From: Bacteroidota bacterium
GTDB lineage: Bacteria > Bacteroidota > Bacteroidia > Sphingobacteriales > Sphingobacteriaceae
Assembly: GCA_018266915.1 (NCBI GenBank)
Contig: JAFDZM010000030.1
Span: 102,409 to 166,408 of the forward strand
Direction of reading: 5' to 3'
DNA: 64,000 bases
Positions 35,418-44,604 of the stretch are shown here, piece after piece. Both the position numbers and the translations under genes were made by a program. Position 1 is the stretch's first letter; each line of letters starts with the position of its first letter. The notes beneath the pieces were generated by a model. The model searched no databases. It was not told the origin of the DNA and saw only the letters and a program-made list of their open reading frames with translations.

Positions 35418-36815
35418 TTAAACTGCAGTTTCTTTCTGTAATTTTTTCAGATAGTTGATCTTATCATCTCTGTAAAAAAGGTTCATGGTCTCAAACGGGA
35501 TGATGCTCATATCCTTATTCACAATATGTACACATGATTTCTTTATAGCGCGGACATCAAAATTGTGGGCGTCTATAAACTGCATAATGATAATCCTGAA
35601 CAAATTATCGTAGCTCAAATTAGGCGCATCGATCTCAGGCAAACAGCACATAATCGACTTTAAATGCTCACCCGCCCTGTCAACAGAATTCCCCGTGCTA
35701 AACATATTCAGCAGGTGCATCTTCAACTTTTCGTCCTGCTCATAAACAATTGTATTTCTTGAATTATCCAGCAGATCGTCCGGGTTGATCATCCTTGTCA
35801 ACGGGAAAACCTGGTCGCCTAATTTCAAAGCATAGCCCATCACCAAAGCGTCCGGGTTACATGGCACAGGAATCAGATCATTTTTGTTGAAGATATCCGT
35901 TTGTTCTAAAATTGCCGATCGAACTTCAGTTAGCGTGTATCTGTCAGTCTTGCTATCAAAGTTCTCTAATCTGCCGGCTTGTTGTGTGGGTTGAAAAGTC
36001 ACACCGCGCACGCAGCGTTGCTTCAGTGCATATTCAATTATTTCACCAATCTCATCGGTGTTTAATCCCTTTTGGAGGGTTACAACCAATGTGGTGGATA
36101 AATTATACTTATTTAAGTGCTCGATTGCTTTTATCCGCACATCACGCAAGTCCTCGCCGCGCAATTGTTCAAGCGCTTCCTTTTTAAATGAGTCGAATTG
36201 CAGGTAAATCTCAAAATCGGGCATATAGCTTGACAGGAGTTCGGCAAATGCTTCGTCTTTGGCTATCCTGATGCCGTTTGTATTCAGCATCAGGTGCCTT
36301 ATCGGTTTTGTTTTGGCTATATCCAGGATTTCAAAAAACTGTGGATGCACGGTTGGTTCGCCCCCACTTATTTGCACTACATCAGGTTTACCTTCATTGG
36401 CAACTATTACATCCAGCATCTGCTCTATTTCTTCCAATGTACGGTGCCTGCCATAGCTTGGCGATGACATCGCATAACACGTTGGACAGCTAAGATTACA
36501 CCTGTCAGTAACCTCCACTACAGTCAGGCACGAGTGTTGTTCATGATCCTGGCAAAGGCCGCAGTCGTAAGGGCAACCATAGTGTGTAGGCTTATTAAAT
36601 TTCAGCGGCATTTCGCTGCGCTTGGCATAGTTGCGGCAGTTTTTATAGTATTCGATATCGGTGGCGATCAATACTTTCTCAAAGCCGTGCTCACGGCAAT
36701 TTTTAAGCATATAAACATTGTCATCCTCGAATACGATCTTAGCGTCGACCCGTTTTAAACAGGTTGAGCAAATGCTGATGGTAAAATCATAATAAATATA
36801 CGGGCGTTCAGGCAT
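35418..36815 (-). CDS. Radical SAM enzyme, COG1964 (MJ0619/tetraether-synthase-like)
   Basis: 465 residues. The radical SAM triad is C106-x3-C110-x2-C113 (CNLSCPTC), with GGEPTVHPQ as the SAM-binding turn. The N-terminus has extra metal sites: C16/C19 with C40 nearby (rubredoxin-like), C60, and C81, C85, C88 and C96 in YGCPYDCGLCQDHEQHSC for auxiliary clusters. This layout is that of the COG1964 group, whose studied members are MJ0619 and archaeal tetraether lipid synthase (Tes), which forms carbon-carbon bonds between lipid chains. The C-terminus SCVHIVNKDMSIIPFETMNLF is also typical. It overlaps the Lgt-like gene by eight bases. A lipid substrate is an inference from relatives and neighbour. 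Confidence 0.85.
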   Translation of the reverse strand: MPERPYIYYDFTISICSTCLKRVDAKIVFEDDNVYMLKNCREHGFEKVLIATDIEYYKNCRNYAKRSEMPLKFNKPTHYGCPYDCGLCQDHEQHSCLTVVEVTDRCNLSCPTCYAMSSPSYGRHRTLEEIEQMLDVIVANEGKPDVVQISGGEPTVHPQFFEILDIAKTKPIRHLMLNTNGIRIAKDEAFAELLSSYMPDFEIYLQFDSFKKEALEQLRGEDLRDVRIKAIEHLNKYNLSTTLVVTLQKGLNTDEIGEIIEYALKQRCVRGVTFQPTQQAGRLENFDSKTDRYTLTEVRSAILEQTDIFNKNDLIPVPCNPDALVMGYALKLGDQVFPLTRMINPDDLLDNSRNTIVYEQDEKLKMHLLNMFSTGNSVDRAGEHLKSIMCCLPEIDAPNLSYDNLFRIIIMQFIDAHNFDVRAIKKSCVHIVNKDMSIIPFETMNLFYRDDKINYLKKLQKETAV

Positions 36816-37563
36816 GCGGCTTAGGGTCTACAAGTTTTGATGGATAAACAAATACTTTATAATAATACAAAAGTCCGGCGATACAAACCAATTGAATTAC
36901 CGATAATCCGAAACTAAAAAAGTAATCTGGTTTGATAAACTCAATCAATAATCGAAATACCAGGTAGCTAACCATAAACAGCTTAAACCTGGAGCCGTCG
37001 GTAAGTACGCGTCTATGCTCAAAAGTTTGCAATACGATCAGCAATATGATCCAGAATAATATCTCATATAAATTAGTCGGATGACGGCGAACCCCGTCGC
37101 CGAAATTAATGGCCCAAGGCAAACTTGATGCAATGCCGTAGGTGCCATCTTCCAACCCGGCCAGGAAGCAGCCAATACGGCCTATGATCATAGCAACAAT
37201 GAGTGGATAAACCATCAGGTCGCCTGAAGAAACGGCTACTCCTATTTTCTTTTTAGTCAGTTCCACCCCGATAAGTCCACCCAAAAAACCACCAACAATA
37301 GTTTTATTTCCCATAAAATAAATTAAACTCATATGCGATAGCATTTCCGGATTTTCAAAAATGCCTACCAGGTGCGAGCCAATAAAAGCGCCTGCCGCCG
37401 CACCGATAAAAATCAACAAACGGTTTTCGGAACTAATGGGATCATCATAATTCCTTCTCAAATAAACATAGTATCGGTAGCCTATGAAGTAAGCTAATGT
37501 TTCACAGATAAAATGAACAGGGACTGATGATTTTCCTAAAGGAATATTAACAGGAAAGTGCAA
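36808..37563 (-). CDS. Lgt-like (prolipoprotein diacylglyceryl transferase family) membrane protein
   Basis: Polytopic protein with the Lgt-type order of helices and motifs GGFLGGLIG, GRIGCFLAGLEDGTYG and RHPTNLYE. Residues essential in E. coli Lgt appear changed: the His of HGG is Val here, and the Asn and Glu of GNFINGE align with Cys and Leu, while the Arg of GR is kept. So it probably does not lipidate prolipoproteins in the usual way. I prefer a TTG start at 37563 (MHFPVNIPLGK) with AGGA eight bases upstream; an ATG at 37635 would add 24 residues and overlap the previous gene by 43 bases. It is coupled to the radical SAM gene. Confidence 0.75.
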   Translation of the reverse strand: MHFPVNIPLGKSSVPVHFICETLAYFIGYRYYVYLRRNYDDPISSENRLLIFIGAAAGAFIGSHLVGIFENPEMLSHMSLIYFMGNKTIVGGFLGGLIGVELTKKKIGVAVSSGDLMVYPLIVAMIIGRIGCFLAGLEDGTYGIASSLPWAINFGDGVRRHPTNLYEILFWIILLIVLQTFEHRRVLTDGSRFKLFMVSYLVFRLLIEFIKPDYFFSFGLSVIQLVCIAGLLYYYKVFVYPSKLVDPKPHA

Positions 37564-37592
37564 GGTTTTTTTCCTGAAAGATACAAAAGGGT

Positions 37593-38309
37593 TTAATGAA
37601 ATATGGAACGAACCGCGTATTTTAATTTGTACCATGCACGGGCGTAAAAAGGTCTCCTTACAATCAATCCGCCTGCTGCGGCAGTGATTAAAGAAGTTGT
37701 ATCTGCGTATAGAGTTATATTGCTATTCAATGTTTTTAGCTGACTGACCTTTATTTCCTGGCTTTTGTACCCTATAAATCTTGCAACCAAAGTATCCGAT
37801 GCTGAATGTATTTCAATCTTAAACTCGCCGTTTATATCTGTTACCGCCCCTTCATTTGTACCCTTTATCACTACGGTAGCTCCTGGTATCGGCAACCCAT
37901 TGTCTTGTGCTATTATCTTACCTTTTACTATTATTGATGAATCCGTAACCGGCTTATAATTATTTTGATAAGGTGCTTGTTCAACTTTAAAAGGCTGCCT
38001 AGTATCCGCATTTACATATTGGGAAAATCCTAAAATCATTGCAGCCAGTCCCCAGCCCTTCCAGTTCAAAAAACCACTTTTATTATAGCTTAGGTTTTGA
38101 TTTAATTTATTGAGTTGCTGAATATCAAACCTGCCGCAAACATGATTCCTTGTAGATAAGTACTCTATAACCTCCGTATCCGTCATCCTGGTAAAATCGA
38201 CTACTGTTTTGCAGCAATGGGCACAATAACGTCCATTACTTTCTTCGGTCATTTGTTGCCAGGATTGGCCGCATGGTTTCTCAATTGCAATGCTTTTGAT
38301 AAGGGTCAT
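37593..38309 (-). CDS. Membrane-anchored CarboxypepD_reg-like protein with N-terminal Cys motif
   Basis: 238 residues. The cytoplasmic N-terminus has a Cys pattern (PCGQSW, GRYCAHCCKTVVDF, HVCGRFD) common in Bacteroidota, possibly metal binding. One TM helix follows (about 85-103), then a CarboxypepD_reg-like beta-sandwich (VKGKIIAQDNGLPIPGATVV, GEFKIEIHSASDTLVARFIGY) and a further hydrophobic C-terminal segment. It is the first gene of the minus-strand operon leading to the Lgt-like and radical SAM genes, 29 bases upstream of the preferred Lgt start. Its role there is unknown. Confidence 0.75.
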   Translation of the reverse strand: MTLIKSIAIEKPCGQSWQQMTEESNGRYCAHCCKTVVDFTRMTDTEVIEYLSTRNHVCGRFDIQQLNKLNQNLSYNKSGFLNWKGWGLAAMILGFSQYVNADTRQPFKVEQAPYQNNYKPVTDSSIIVKGKIIAQDNGLPIPGATVVIKGTNEGAVTDINGEFKIEIHSASDTLVARFIGYKSQEIKVSQLKTLNSNITLYADTTSLITAAAGGLIVRRPFYARAWYKLKYAVRSIFH

Positions 38310-38436
38310 GATCTGTTTTTGGAATAAGATGCAATAAGTGTCATGATTCCATAAAATCTAATGAAAATATAAGGCGCGACCTCTGTTCCTAAGCAACATC
38401 CTTTGTATATTGCAGCTTTACAGATGAACTCTGCTT

Positions 38437-40434
38437 ATGAAATTAAAGTTTACACCCCTTTGCCTTTTCTTATTGATCTCCGTTTCTGTTCTGGCGCAAA
38501 GAAGGCACCACGCCGCAACTGTCGATACCCTCATATCCAATTACAATCCCGCCGACCTGTTTTTACCAGCGTTTTATCCTGAAAGAGGCAACGAGCGACA
38601 CAGCGCTAACGGCGAGCCGGGACCGAAATATTGGCAAAACCGTGTAAACTATAAGCTGAAAGCTAATATTGATACTAACACTAAAGTTCTAAGTGGCGCA
38701 GAAGAGATCGACTATGTAAATAATAGTCCCGATGCATTGCAATTTCTATGGCTGCAGTTGGATCAGAATACTTATAAGAAAACTGCCAGATCAAATTTCC
38801 AAACCAGCACCACGCCTGCGGTAGCCGATCATACAAATGGCTATAATATTGAGTCGGTGTATATTACCAATGGTAAGCAAAGCCAAAAGGCGAACTTCAT
38901 CATTTCGGATACCCGCATGCAGATCCGTTTGCCAAAGGCTTTGGCGGGAAACGGTACGCACATCAAAATATACATCAAATATCAATTCACCATCCCGGCT
39001 GTATTTGGAGGACGGACAGACTATAACCAAACCAAAAACGGCAAAATATATGAGATAGCCCAGTGGTTTCCTCGCATGTGCGTTTATGATGACAGCGAAG
39101 GATGGGATACCTTACCATTTATGGGTGCAGGTGAGTTTTATTTAGAGTATGGCGATATAGATTATGAAGTAACCGTTCCGTGGGATATGATCGTGGCAGG
39201 ATCGGGTGAATTGTTGAACCCTACGCAGGTGCTTACTCCAACTCAAATCAGTCGTTTGGCTGCTGCCCGTAACAGCGATAAAACCATCATGATCCGTGAT
39301 GTGAACGAAGTTAATAATCCATCAACCCGTCCAGTGCACACCGGTACGCTTACCTGGCATTTCAGAATGAACAACACACGGGATGTAGCTTTTGGTGCGT
39401 CACGAGCTTATGTATGGGATGCTGCAAGGGTTAACCTGCCGAATGGGAAAAAATCACTGGCCATGTCTGTTTATCCTGTCGAAAGTGCAGGCAATGATGC
39501 ATGGGGGCGAGCTACCGAATATTTAAAAAAATCAATCGAATATTTCTCTGAGAAATGGTTCGTTTACCCTTATCCTGTAGCTGTGAACGAAGCTGGGACA
39601 GCCGGAGGCATGGAATATCCCGGAATTGTGTTTGATGGCATTACCGATAAAAGCAAAGAGTTATATTGGGTAACAGCACACGAGATCGGCCACAATTGGT
39701 TCCCGATGATTGTCGGCTCTAATGAGCGGCGTTATGCATTTATGGATGAGGGTTTCAATACTTTCATCGATATTTATGCATCTGATGCTTTTAACAACGG
39801 CGAATACGGCAAAAAACGCGACGGTGAATATGCTCCTGGTGGTGGCAACCCTGCCGATGAGATTATTCCGACTATTCTCGATCCTGAAGCGCCAACTATT
39901 ATGACGGCTGCTGATGCTGTTCCTGAAAAATACCGTCATCCTATCGAGTATTTTAAACCTGCGTTAGGGTTAGTATTGCTACGCGAACAGATTCTCGGTA
40001 ATGACCGCTTTGATTATGCTTTCAGAAACTATATTCATAAATGGGCCTTTAAACATCCTCAGCCTGACGATTTCTTCAGGTCGATGGATAATGGATCAGG
40101 TGAAGACTTATCATGGTTTTGGAAAGGCTGGTTCTACAATAACCTGCCGCTTGATTTGGAATTGGTTGGCGCTGAATATGTAAAGAATGACCCCAGACAG
40201 GGCCTGAGTGTTACTGTAATGAACAAGGAAGCGATGGCCATGCCGTTTACTGTAGAAGTAACAATGAAAGACGACACCAAACAACGCCTGCAAATCCCGG
40301 TTGAAGCATGGCTGCAAAATAAGATGATCACCTTTACTGTACCGACCACACAGGAAGTAAAACGTGTGATTGTTGATCCAGACAATGCATTGCCGGATAT
40401 TAATAGAGGAAATAATGGGTTTGTGTTTAGGTAG
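38437..40434 (+). CDS. M1-family zinc metallopeptidase, secreted
   Basis: 665 residues; signal peptide ending VLAQR. The M1 domain has the zinc motif HEIGHNW (H415, E416, H419) and the third ligand E438 in FMDEGFN, plus the exopeptidase motif GGMEYPGI upstream. A C-terminal beta domain follows. It is a periplasmic or outer-membrane aminopeptidase of the Bacteroidota type. Monocistronic, divergent from the 38309 operon. Confidence 0.9.
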   Translation: MKLKFTPLCLFLLISVSVLAQRRHHAATVDTLISNYNPADLFLPAFYPERGNERHSANGEPGPKYWQNRVNYKLKANIDTNTKVLSGAEEIDYVNNSPDALQFLWLQLDQNTYKKTARSNFQTSTTPAVADHTNGYNIESVYITNGKQSQKANFIISDTRMQIRLPKALAGNGTHIKIYIKYQFTIPAVFGGRTDYNQTKNGKIYEIAQWFPRMCVYDDSEGWDTLPFMGAGEFYLEYGDIDYEVTVPWDMIVAGSGELLNPTQVLTPTQISRLAAARNSDKTIMIRDVNEVNNPSTRPVHTGTLTWHFRMNNTRDVAFGASRAYVWDAARVNLPNGKKSLAMSVYPVESAGNDAWGRATEYLKKSIEYFSEKWFVYPYPVAVNEAGTAGGMEYPGIVFDGITDKSKELYWVTAHEIGHNWFPMIVGSNERRYAFMDEGFNTFIDIYASDAFNNGEYGKKRDGEYAPGGGNPADEIIPTILDPEAPTIMTAADAVPEKYRHPIEYFKPALGLVLLREQILGNDRFDYAFRNYIHKWAFKHPQPDDFFRSMDNGSGEDLSWFWKGWFYNNLPLDLELVGAEYVKNDPRQGLSVTVMNKEAMAMPFTVEVTMKDDTKQRLQIPVEAWLQNKMITFTVPTTQEVKRVIVDPDNALPDINRGNNGFVFR

Positions 40435-40504
40435 AACACGATTTCAGGATTTATAGGATTGTCTTAATGATTCTTTGCAAATCAGAACAATCCTATAATC
40501 GTGT
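40435..40504. repeat. Short-word hairpin (AGGATT words) between convergent genes
   Basis: ACACGATT (40436-40443) pairs with AATCGTGT (40497-40504) and ATAGGATTGT (40453-40462) with ACAATCCTAT (40487-40496); GATTCTTTGCAAATC lies in the loop. It is built from repeats of AGGATT and resembles the common Bacteroidota GGATT-type intergenic hairpin; it probably terminates both flanking genes. Confidence 0.75.
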
Positions 40505-40507
40505 CTT

Positions 40508-41044
40508 TCACAGCAATCCAAAAACAAACTGGCATATCCCCGCAGCAAACAATAGAAGGCTAATATACCATAACGGCTTCTTCTTCGCCAAAAGTGATAT
40601 CGCCGATATCGAAATTGCTATCTGAAAAAAAGTAACTGCCCGGGCAAGGATCATGTCTCTTTCGAGGTGCTCTTTTGACTCCTTTTCAAAATCAAGTGCT
40701 TTTTCCTGTATTTTTTCCTGGTCTTTCTTTAGCTTCTCTTTTCTTGCTGCGTTAGATTGAGAGCTATCGGCAGCAGCTTTAGAGAAATTAATTTTAGTAA
40801 CTGCATCAGCAACTTCAGCTTTGATCCCCTTGGCATTGTAGTAAGACCATTGATCAGAGGCTCTCATTTGGGTGATCAGTGCTTCGTTGGACTGGTGGCC
40901 AGCCATCAAGCTGCTCACTGCAGCAAAGGCAGCCATAAAGGCGGTAGATATAGCTACATACATCGACCATTTATCATGGCCCTCGTGCGCAGCTTCGTGA
41001 ATATGTTCGTGCAGATGTTCGGTGGGTACTTCCGGATCTTCCAT
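40508..41044 (-). CDS. DUF4337-family membrane protein
   Basis: 178 residues: a His-rich N-terminus (EHLHEHIHEAAHEGHDKW), a TM helix, a central coiled coil rich in Lys/Glu, then two closing TM helices (ILARAVTFFQIAISISAISLL, WYISLLLFAAGICQFVFGLL). This is the DUF4337 layout. The function of the family is unknown. It is monocistronic. Confidence 0.82.
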   Translation of the reverse strand: MEDPEVPTEHLHEHIHEAAHEGHDKWSMYVAISTAFMAAFAAVSSLMAGHQSNEALITQMRASDQWSYYNAKGIKAEVADAVTKINFSKAAADSSQSNAARKEKLKKDQEKIQEKALDFEKESKEHLERDMILARAVTFFQIAISISAISLLAKKKPLWYISLLLFAAGICQFVFGLL

Positions 41045-41093
41045 TTCAATAGGGTTTAAATTCTCATAAAATTAATGAGAAATCCGGAGTTTC

Positions 41094-41663
41094 CTATACC
41101 AGCCTGATCAATTGCTGATATAATTTTTCAGTAGGTAACCCTACCACATTTGTATAGGAACCATTGATCCTGTCGATTCCGGTTAAGCCTATCCATTCCT
41201 GTATACCATAGGCCCCGGCCTTATCCAATGGCTCGTATTTCTCCACATAAAAGCTGATCTCATCGGCGGTCAGCTTACGGAAAAACACTTCAGATACGTC
41301 ATGAAACAGGTTATACTGATGTTTATACAAGATACATACGCCGGTAATCACCTCATGCATTCTGCCTGACAACATCCCAAGCATTTCTTTAGCATGTTCT
41401 TTTGATTCCGGTTTACCAAGGATATGTCCTTCAATACTTACAATGGTATCAGCAGTCAGAACAATCTCGTCATTGATAGACTCATCAAACGCTTTGGCTT
41501 TCTTTTCGGCTATGTAAACCGCAATTTCCTGTGGCGAAAGGTGTTCAGGATACGATTCATCCACATCCTTCAATACAATGCGAAAGTCAACATCCATCAA
41601 CCGCAGTAACTCTTGTCTACGCGGCGACTTAGAAGCGAGAATGATCTTAGGTAAGTTTTTCAT
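41094..41663 (-). CDS. maf: Maf-family nucleotide pyrophosphatase
   Basis: 189 residues: ILASKSPRRQELL near the N-terminus, ADTIVSIEGHILGKP and GVCILYKHQY, then YEPLDKAGAYGIQEWIG, all Maf signatures. Maf/YhdE enzymes hydrolyse dTTP, UTP or modified nucleotides. The catalytic Asp is in TADTIV. Length normal. Confidence 0.92.
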   Translation of the reverse strand: MKNLPKIILASKSPRRQELLRLMDVDFRIVLKDVDESYPEHLSPQEIAVYIAEKKAKAFDESINDEIVLTADTIVSIEGHILGKPESKEHAKEMLGMLSGRMHEVITGVCILYKHQYNLFHDVSEVFFRKLTADEISFYVEKYEPLDKAGAYGIQEWIGLTGIDRINGSYTNVVGLPTEKLYQQLIRLV

Positions 41664-41765
41664 ACGTTTTTAGTTCATAGATCATGGTTGATAGTTCATT
41701 GCCATCTTCAATTGTTATTAATTTTTTGGCTATGATCTATGAACCATCAACCATAGGCTACAAAA
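41664..41765. repeat. Short-word repeat with rearranged arms (TTCATAGATCATGG)
   Basis: TTCATAGATCAT (41674-41685) has an exact complement at 41732-41743, and ATGGTTGAT (41684-41692) at 41746-41754. The two words occur in the same left-to-right order on both sides, so they cannot nest as one hairpin. It fills the gap between Maf and the KdsC-type gene. Confidence 0.7.
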
Positions 41766-42287
41766 CTACCAGCTATAAGCCTCTTCGCTCATCCACTTGC
41801 CTTGTACTTTCAGTACTTTCTCTATTACATCCCGCACAGCGCCTCTTCCGCCTTTGTTAGGTGACACGTAGGCACTGATAGCCTTTATTTCCTCAGCGGC
41901 ATCAGCTGGACAAACCGCCAGTCCAGCCATTTTCATCACATCCAGGTCGGGAATATCGTCGCCCATAAACAACACGCTTGCAGGCAATACATGCTTGCTC
42001 TCCAGATAGAGCCTGAAATTTTCCGACTTGGTATGCGCGCCTATATATACATCCTTGACACCTAAGCTATTTAAGCGATGGATAGCTATCTTAGACCGGC
42101 TGCCCGATATAGCGCAAACATTATAGCCGCATTTAACTGCTAACTGAATAGCGTAACCATCTTTGATATTAAACTGACGCGCCTGCTCACCATTCTCCAT
42201 CACATATACGGAACCATCAGTCAGCACACCATCGACATCAAAAATGAAGGTAGATATATCTTTTAATTTATGTAAGAAGGATTCCAC
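41766..42287 (-). CDS. kdsC: KdsC-type HAD phosphatase (KDO-8-phosphate phosphatase)
   Basis: 173 residues. HAD motif DVDGVLTDG with D17 as nucleophile and D19 as acid, AISGSRSKIA for motif II and FMGDDIPDLDVM for motif IV. It is a short cap-less HAD of the KdsC tetrameric type, releasing phosphate from KDO-8-P during lipid A core synthesis. Cytosolic. Confidence 0.9.
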   Translation of the reverse strand: MESFLHKLKDISTFIFDVDGVLTDGSVYVMENGEQARQFNIKDGYAIQLAVKCGYNVCAISGSRSKIAIHRLNSLGVKDVYIGAHTKSENFRLYLESKHVLPASVLFMGDDIPDLDVMKMAGLAVCPADAAEEIKAISAYVSPNKGGRGAVRDVIEKVLKVQGKWMSEEAYSW

Positions 42288-42412
42288 TTATTCAGTTGGC
42301 AGTTTTGAGTTAGCAGTTTGCAGTTAATTCCATAATCTCAGATAACATTTAGATTTCCCAGTTAATTAGTTTCCGGTTTGCCAACTGCAAACTCAAAACT
42401 GCAAACTGCCTA
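42288..42412. repeat. Short-word inverted repeat (CAGTTTGCAGTT)
   Basis: GCAGTTTTGAGTT (42299-42311) has an exact complement AACTCAAAACTGC (42390-42402). Both arms consist of CAGTT/GCAGTT words in near tandem; the second arm runs up to the IscX stop codon. Between the arms lies ordinary AT-rich DNA. Confidence 0.75.
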
Positions 42413-42652
42413 TTGGTTATCCCTCCACTCGTACACCCATGCAGACTGGATCTGCTCCAGGTGACCTTCGTTTGATTCTTCGCGTTTACCAACAAAATTG
42501 GGTAGGCTCAATACCCATTCCAGCAGTTCGGTAAAGCGTATGCGGTATATTTTCGACTCATCAAAATCATCGCCGAACTTTTCATAAAGCTCTATTGCGA
42601 TGTCTTCGTAATCGTTCCATTTAATAGGTAAGGCAAATTTATTGTCGCTCAT
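42410..42652 (-). CDS. iscX: IscX-like Fe-S assembly protein
   Basis: 80 residues: IKWNDYEDIAIELYEKFGD, YRIRFTELLEWVLSLPNF and the closing LEQIQSAWVYEWRD are the IscX pattern. IscX binds IscS and iron and tunes cluster assembly. It sits next to a [2Fe-2S] ferredoxin gene as in isc operons, although the rest of isc is not here. Confidence 0.92.
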   Translation of the reverse strand: MSDNKFALPIKWNDYEDIAIELYEKFGDDFDESKIYRIRFTELLEWVLSLPNFVGKREESNEGHLEQIQSAWVYEWRDNQ

Positions 42653-42707
42653 ATTTTTATCAGAACAGTATCTGTGTAATCGAAATTAAATCGGTGTAAT
42701 CTTGTAT
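42653..42707. repeat. Short-word tandem (GTGTAATC)
   Basis: GTGTAATC occurs twice around AAATTAAATC in the gap before the ferredoxin stop, with nearby TCTGTG and CTTGTA variants. Low-complexity word DNA of the same kind as elsewhere, without a clear hairpin. Confidence 0.5.
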
Positions 42708-43040
42708 TTAATGGCCCAGGAAGTTCGATTGATCAGGCAAGGTAACTTCGATATCGCCATCCTGCACTACACATTGGCAGCCCAGGCGGGAGTTAATGCG
42801 CGGGTTAACTGCACGATCGATGAAATCTTCTTCCTTATCTGATATTTCCTGGATGTTATCCATCCCTTTGTTCACATAAATATGGCAGGTGCTGCACCCG
42901 CAAACGCCGCCGCAGTTGTGCTGCAGTTCAATACCGTTCTCGAGGCAAACATCCAATACTGACTCACCTTCGGCAATTGGCAACTCAATTGGTTCGTGCC
43001 CTTTTTCCTCAAAGCTGATCTTAACTTTATAGATATTCAT
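42708..43040 (-). CDS. fdx: Adrenodoxin-type [2Fe-2S] ferredoxin
   Basis: 110 residues. Cluster ligands C43? and C49/C52 with C88: the motif CGGVCGCSTCHIY and a later GCQC. The best adrenodoxin-type fit is C43-x5-C49-x2-C52-x35-C88. It would serve Fe-S assembly with IscX, next gene downstream on the same strand, or other redox partners. Confidence 0.92.
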   Translation of the reverse strand: MNIYKVKISFEEKGHEPIELPIAEGESVLDVCLENGIELQHNCGGVCGCSTCHIYVNKGMDNIQEISDKEEDFIDRAVNPRINSRLGCQCVVQDGDIEVTLPDQSNFLGH

Positions 43041-43074
43041 TACAAGGGCAAAAGTAACAAAATTTAAGTATGCC

Positions 43075-43845
43075 CTATCCCCGATTATCCATTTTGATAA
43101 TGCCCTGACTTAACAGCTTATATATCGCCTGTAAATCAGGATTTTGTTGCAATTGTTCCAGGTGCGAGGCCATGGTTTTCTCGTCATTACGCACCGCCGG
43201 ACCGGTTTGCACATCAGCCGGAAGATGTTCCTGAACCTTTTCTGCCGTTTCCAGTATCAATGGGCGAAGCATATCAAACGGTAGTTGCTTTTCTGCCAGT
43301 AATTGCTGCGCGATATGATATAAGTAGTTAGGAAAATTACATGCAAATACGGCAGCCAGGTGCAAAGTCTTACGCTGCTCTGAATTAACCCGGTAAACAT
43401 TTTGCGAAACGGTATAAGCCAATTCGTTAAGTGTTGAGGTGATCTTTTCATTGGCACCCTCAATACAAAGCGGAACGGTATTAAAATTCAATTCCCGTGT
43501 TTTACTGAAGGTTTGCAAAGGATAAAACACACCTGCATTCTGTGTATGTTTTTGTAGTGCTTGCAGACTTGTTGCACCTGAGGCATGAACGACCAGTTTA
43601 TTGTATTTAGCCAGTTCAGCAACTATCGGCTCAATCGCATCGTCCTTTACTGCGATCACAAATAAATCAGTTTCAGGATTGATCTGCGCAAGATTATCGA
43701 TAGCTTCCGCCTTTACATGATAAGCCAGCAACGAAGCATTGTGCATATCGCGGCTATGGACCTGCACAATAGCATGCCCGGCATTTTTAAAAGCTGCTGC
43801 CAGGTGAGTAGCTACATTTCCTGAACCGATGATGGTTATACGCAT
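43075..43845 (-). CDS. Rossmann/DUF2520 NADP-binding protein
   Basis: 256 residues. The N-terminal NAD(P) domain opens ITIIGSGNVATHLAAAF; the second helical DUF2520 domain has HLAAVFACNFPNYLYHIAQQLL and the final helices. Overall it resembles ProC/F420-dependent reductase-like proteins; the substrate is unknown. It is conserved in many Bacteroidota. Confidence 0.87.
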   Translation of the reverse strand: MRITIIGSGNVATHLAAAFKNAGHAIVQVHSRDMHNASLLAYHVKAEAIDNLAQINPETDLFVIAVKDDAIEPIVAELAKYNKLVVHASGATSLQALQKHTQNAGVFYPLQTFSKTRELNFNTVPLCIEGANEKITSTLNELAYTVSQNVYRVNSEQRKTLHLAAVFACNFPNYLYHIAQQLLAEKQLPFDMLRPLILETAEKVQEHLPADVQTGPAVRNDEKTMASHLEQLQQNPDLQAIYKLLSQGIIKMDNRG

Positions 43846-43883
43846 AATAATATTTATATTGCCTTATCTACGCCTCCAAAATT

Positions 43884-44594
43884 ATGCGATTCGTCACAAT
43901 TATTTTGTCATTATTCATAATCAGCACATCGAATGCATTTTGTAAAGACTACACTTTTAAAATTGATTCAATAAAGCATCACAAGAAGTATATAAATGCA
44001 CCTAAGCCTAAACAAATAACCCCTCCAGACAAAGCATACTACAATGATTGTGTATTCACCAATAAATACACCATTAATCAGCGGTTAAAAAGATATCCAT
44101 TTTCAAAAGCGACTAAAATTCTGGTAGTGTCCTATGATGGTACGCCAGAGCCCAATATGGAAATAACGACCAATGGGGACACCCTAGATGCTATAACTCA
44201 TAAAAAATATAGTGACCATAGACCGCATGGGCTACACTTCAATAAGGATACACTTGATTATGTCTCATTATTTGAAATCAAGCAACTAACGCAAAGGCTA
44301 ATAAACCGGCTGACTAATATCATGTATAACACAGATTATTGTGTCCCAAATCACTATGCACATCCGTCGCATTCCTGTTTCAATCCACGAAACGCACTCA
44401 TATTTTATGATAAGAATGGGAAAGTGTTTGATTACCTGGAAATATGCTTTGAATGCGATCAAATAAAATCTAAATCCGATAGAATCTATTTCAATTCTGC
44501 ATGTACACAAGGACTAGATTATGTAAAGAAATTCCTTATCGACGCTGGTATAAAATTTGGAACGCTAACAACAAAAAATCCAGACGAGCAATAA
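43884..44594 (+). CDS. Secreted hypothetical protein
   Basis: 236 residues, signal peptide ending NAFCK. C-terminal half has CVPNHYAHPSHSCFNPRNALI, FYDKNGKVFDYLEICFECDQI, with paired Cys. I recognise this type as a recurring Bacteroidota orphan but no named family. It stands alone, divergent from DUF2520 and convergent with ccmF. Confidence 0.65.
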   Translation: MRFVTIILSLFIISTSNAFCKDYTFKIDSIKHHKKYINAPKPKQITPPDKAYYNDCVFTNKYTINQRLKRYPFSKATKILVVSYDGTPEPNMEITTNGDTLDAITHKKYSDHRPHGLHFNKDTLDYVSLFEIKQLTQRLINRLTNIMYNTDYCVPNHYAHPSHSCFNPRNALIFYDKNGKVFDYLEICFECDQIKSKSDRIYFNSACTQGLDYVKKFLIDAGIKFGTLTTKNPDEQ

Positions 44595-44604
44595 AAGATA
44601 AAGA

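Noticed and set aside
36808..37635. Treating the Lgt-like gene as the housekeeping lgt
   Set aside because: Key Lgt residues are changed and the gene is coupled to a radical SAM gene, so the symbol lgt would mislead.
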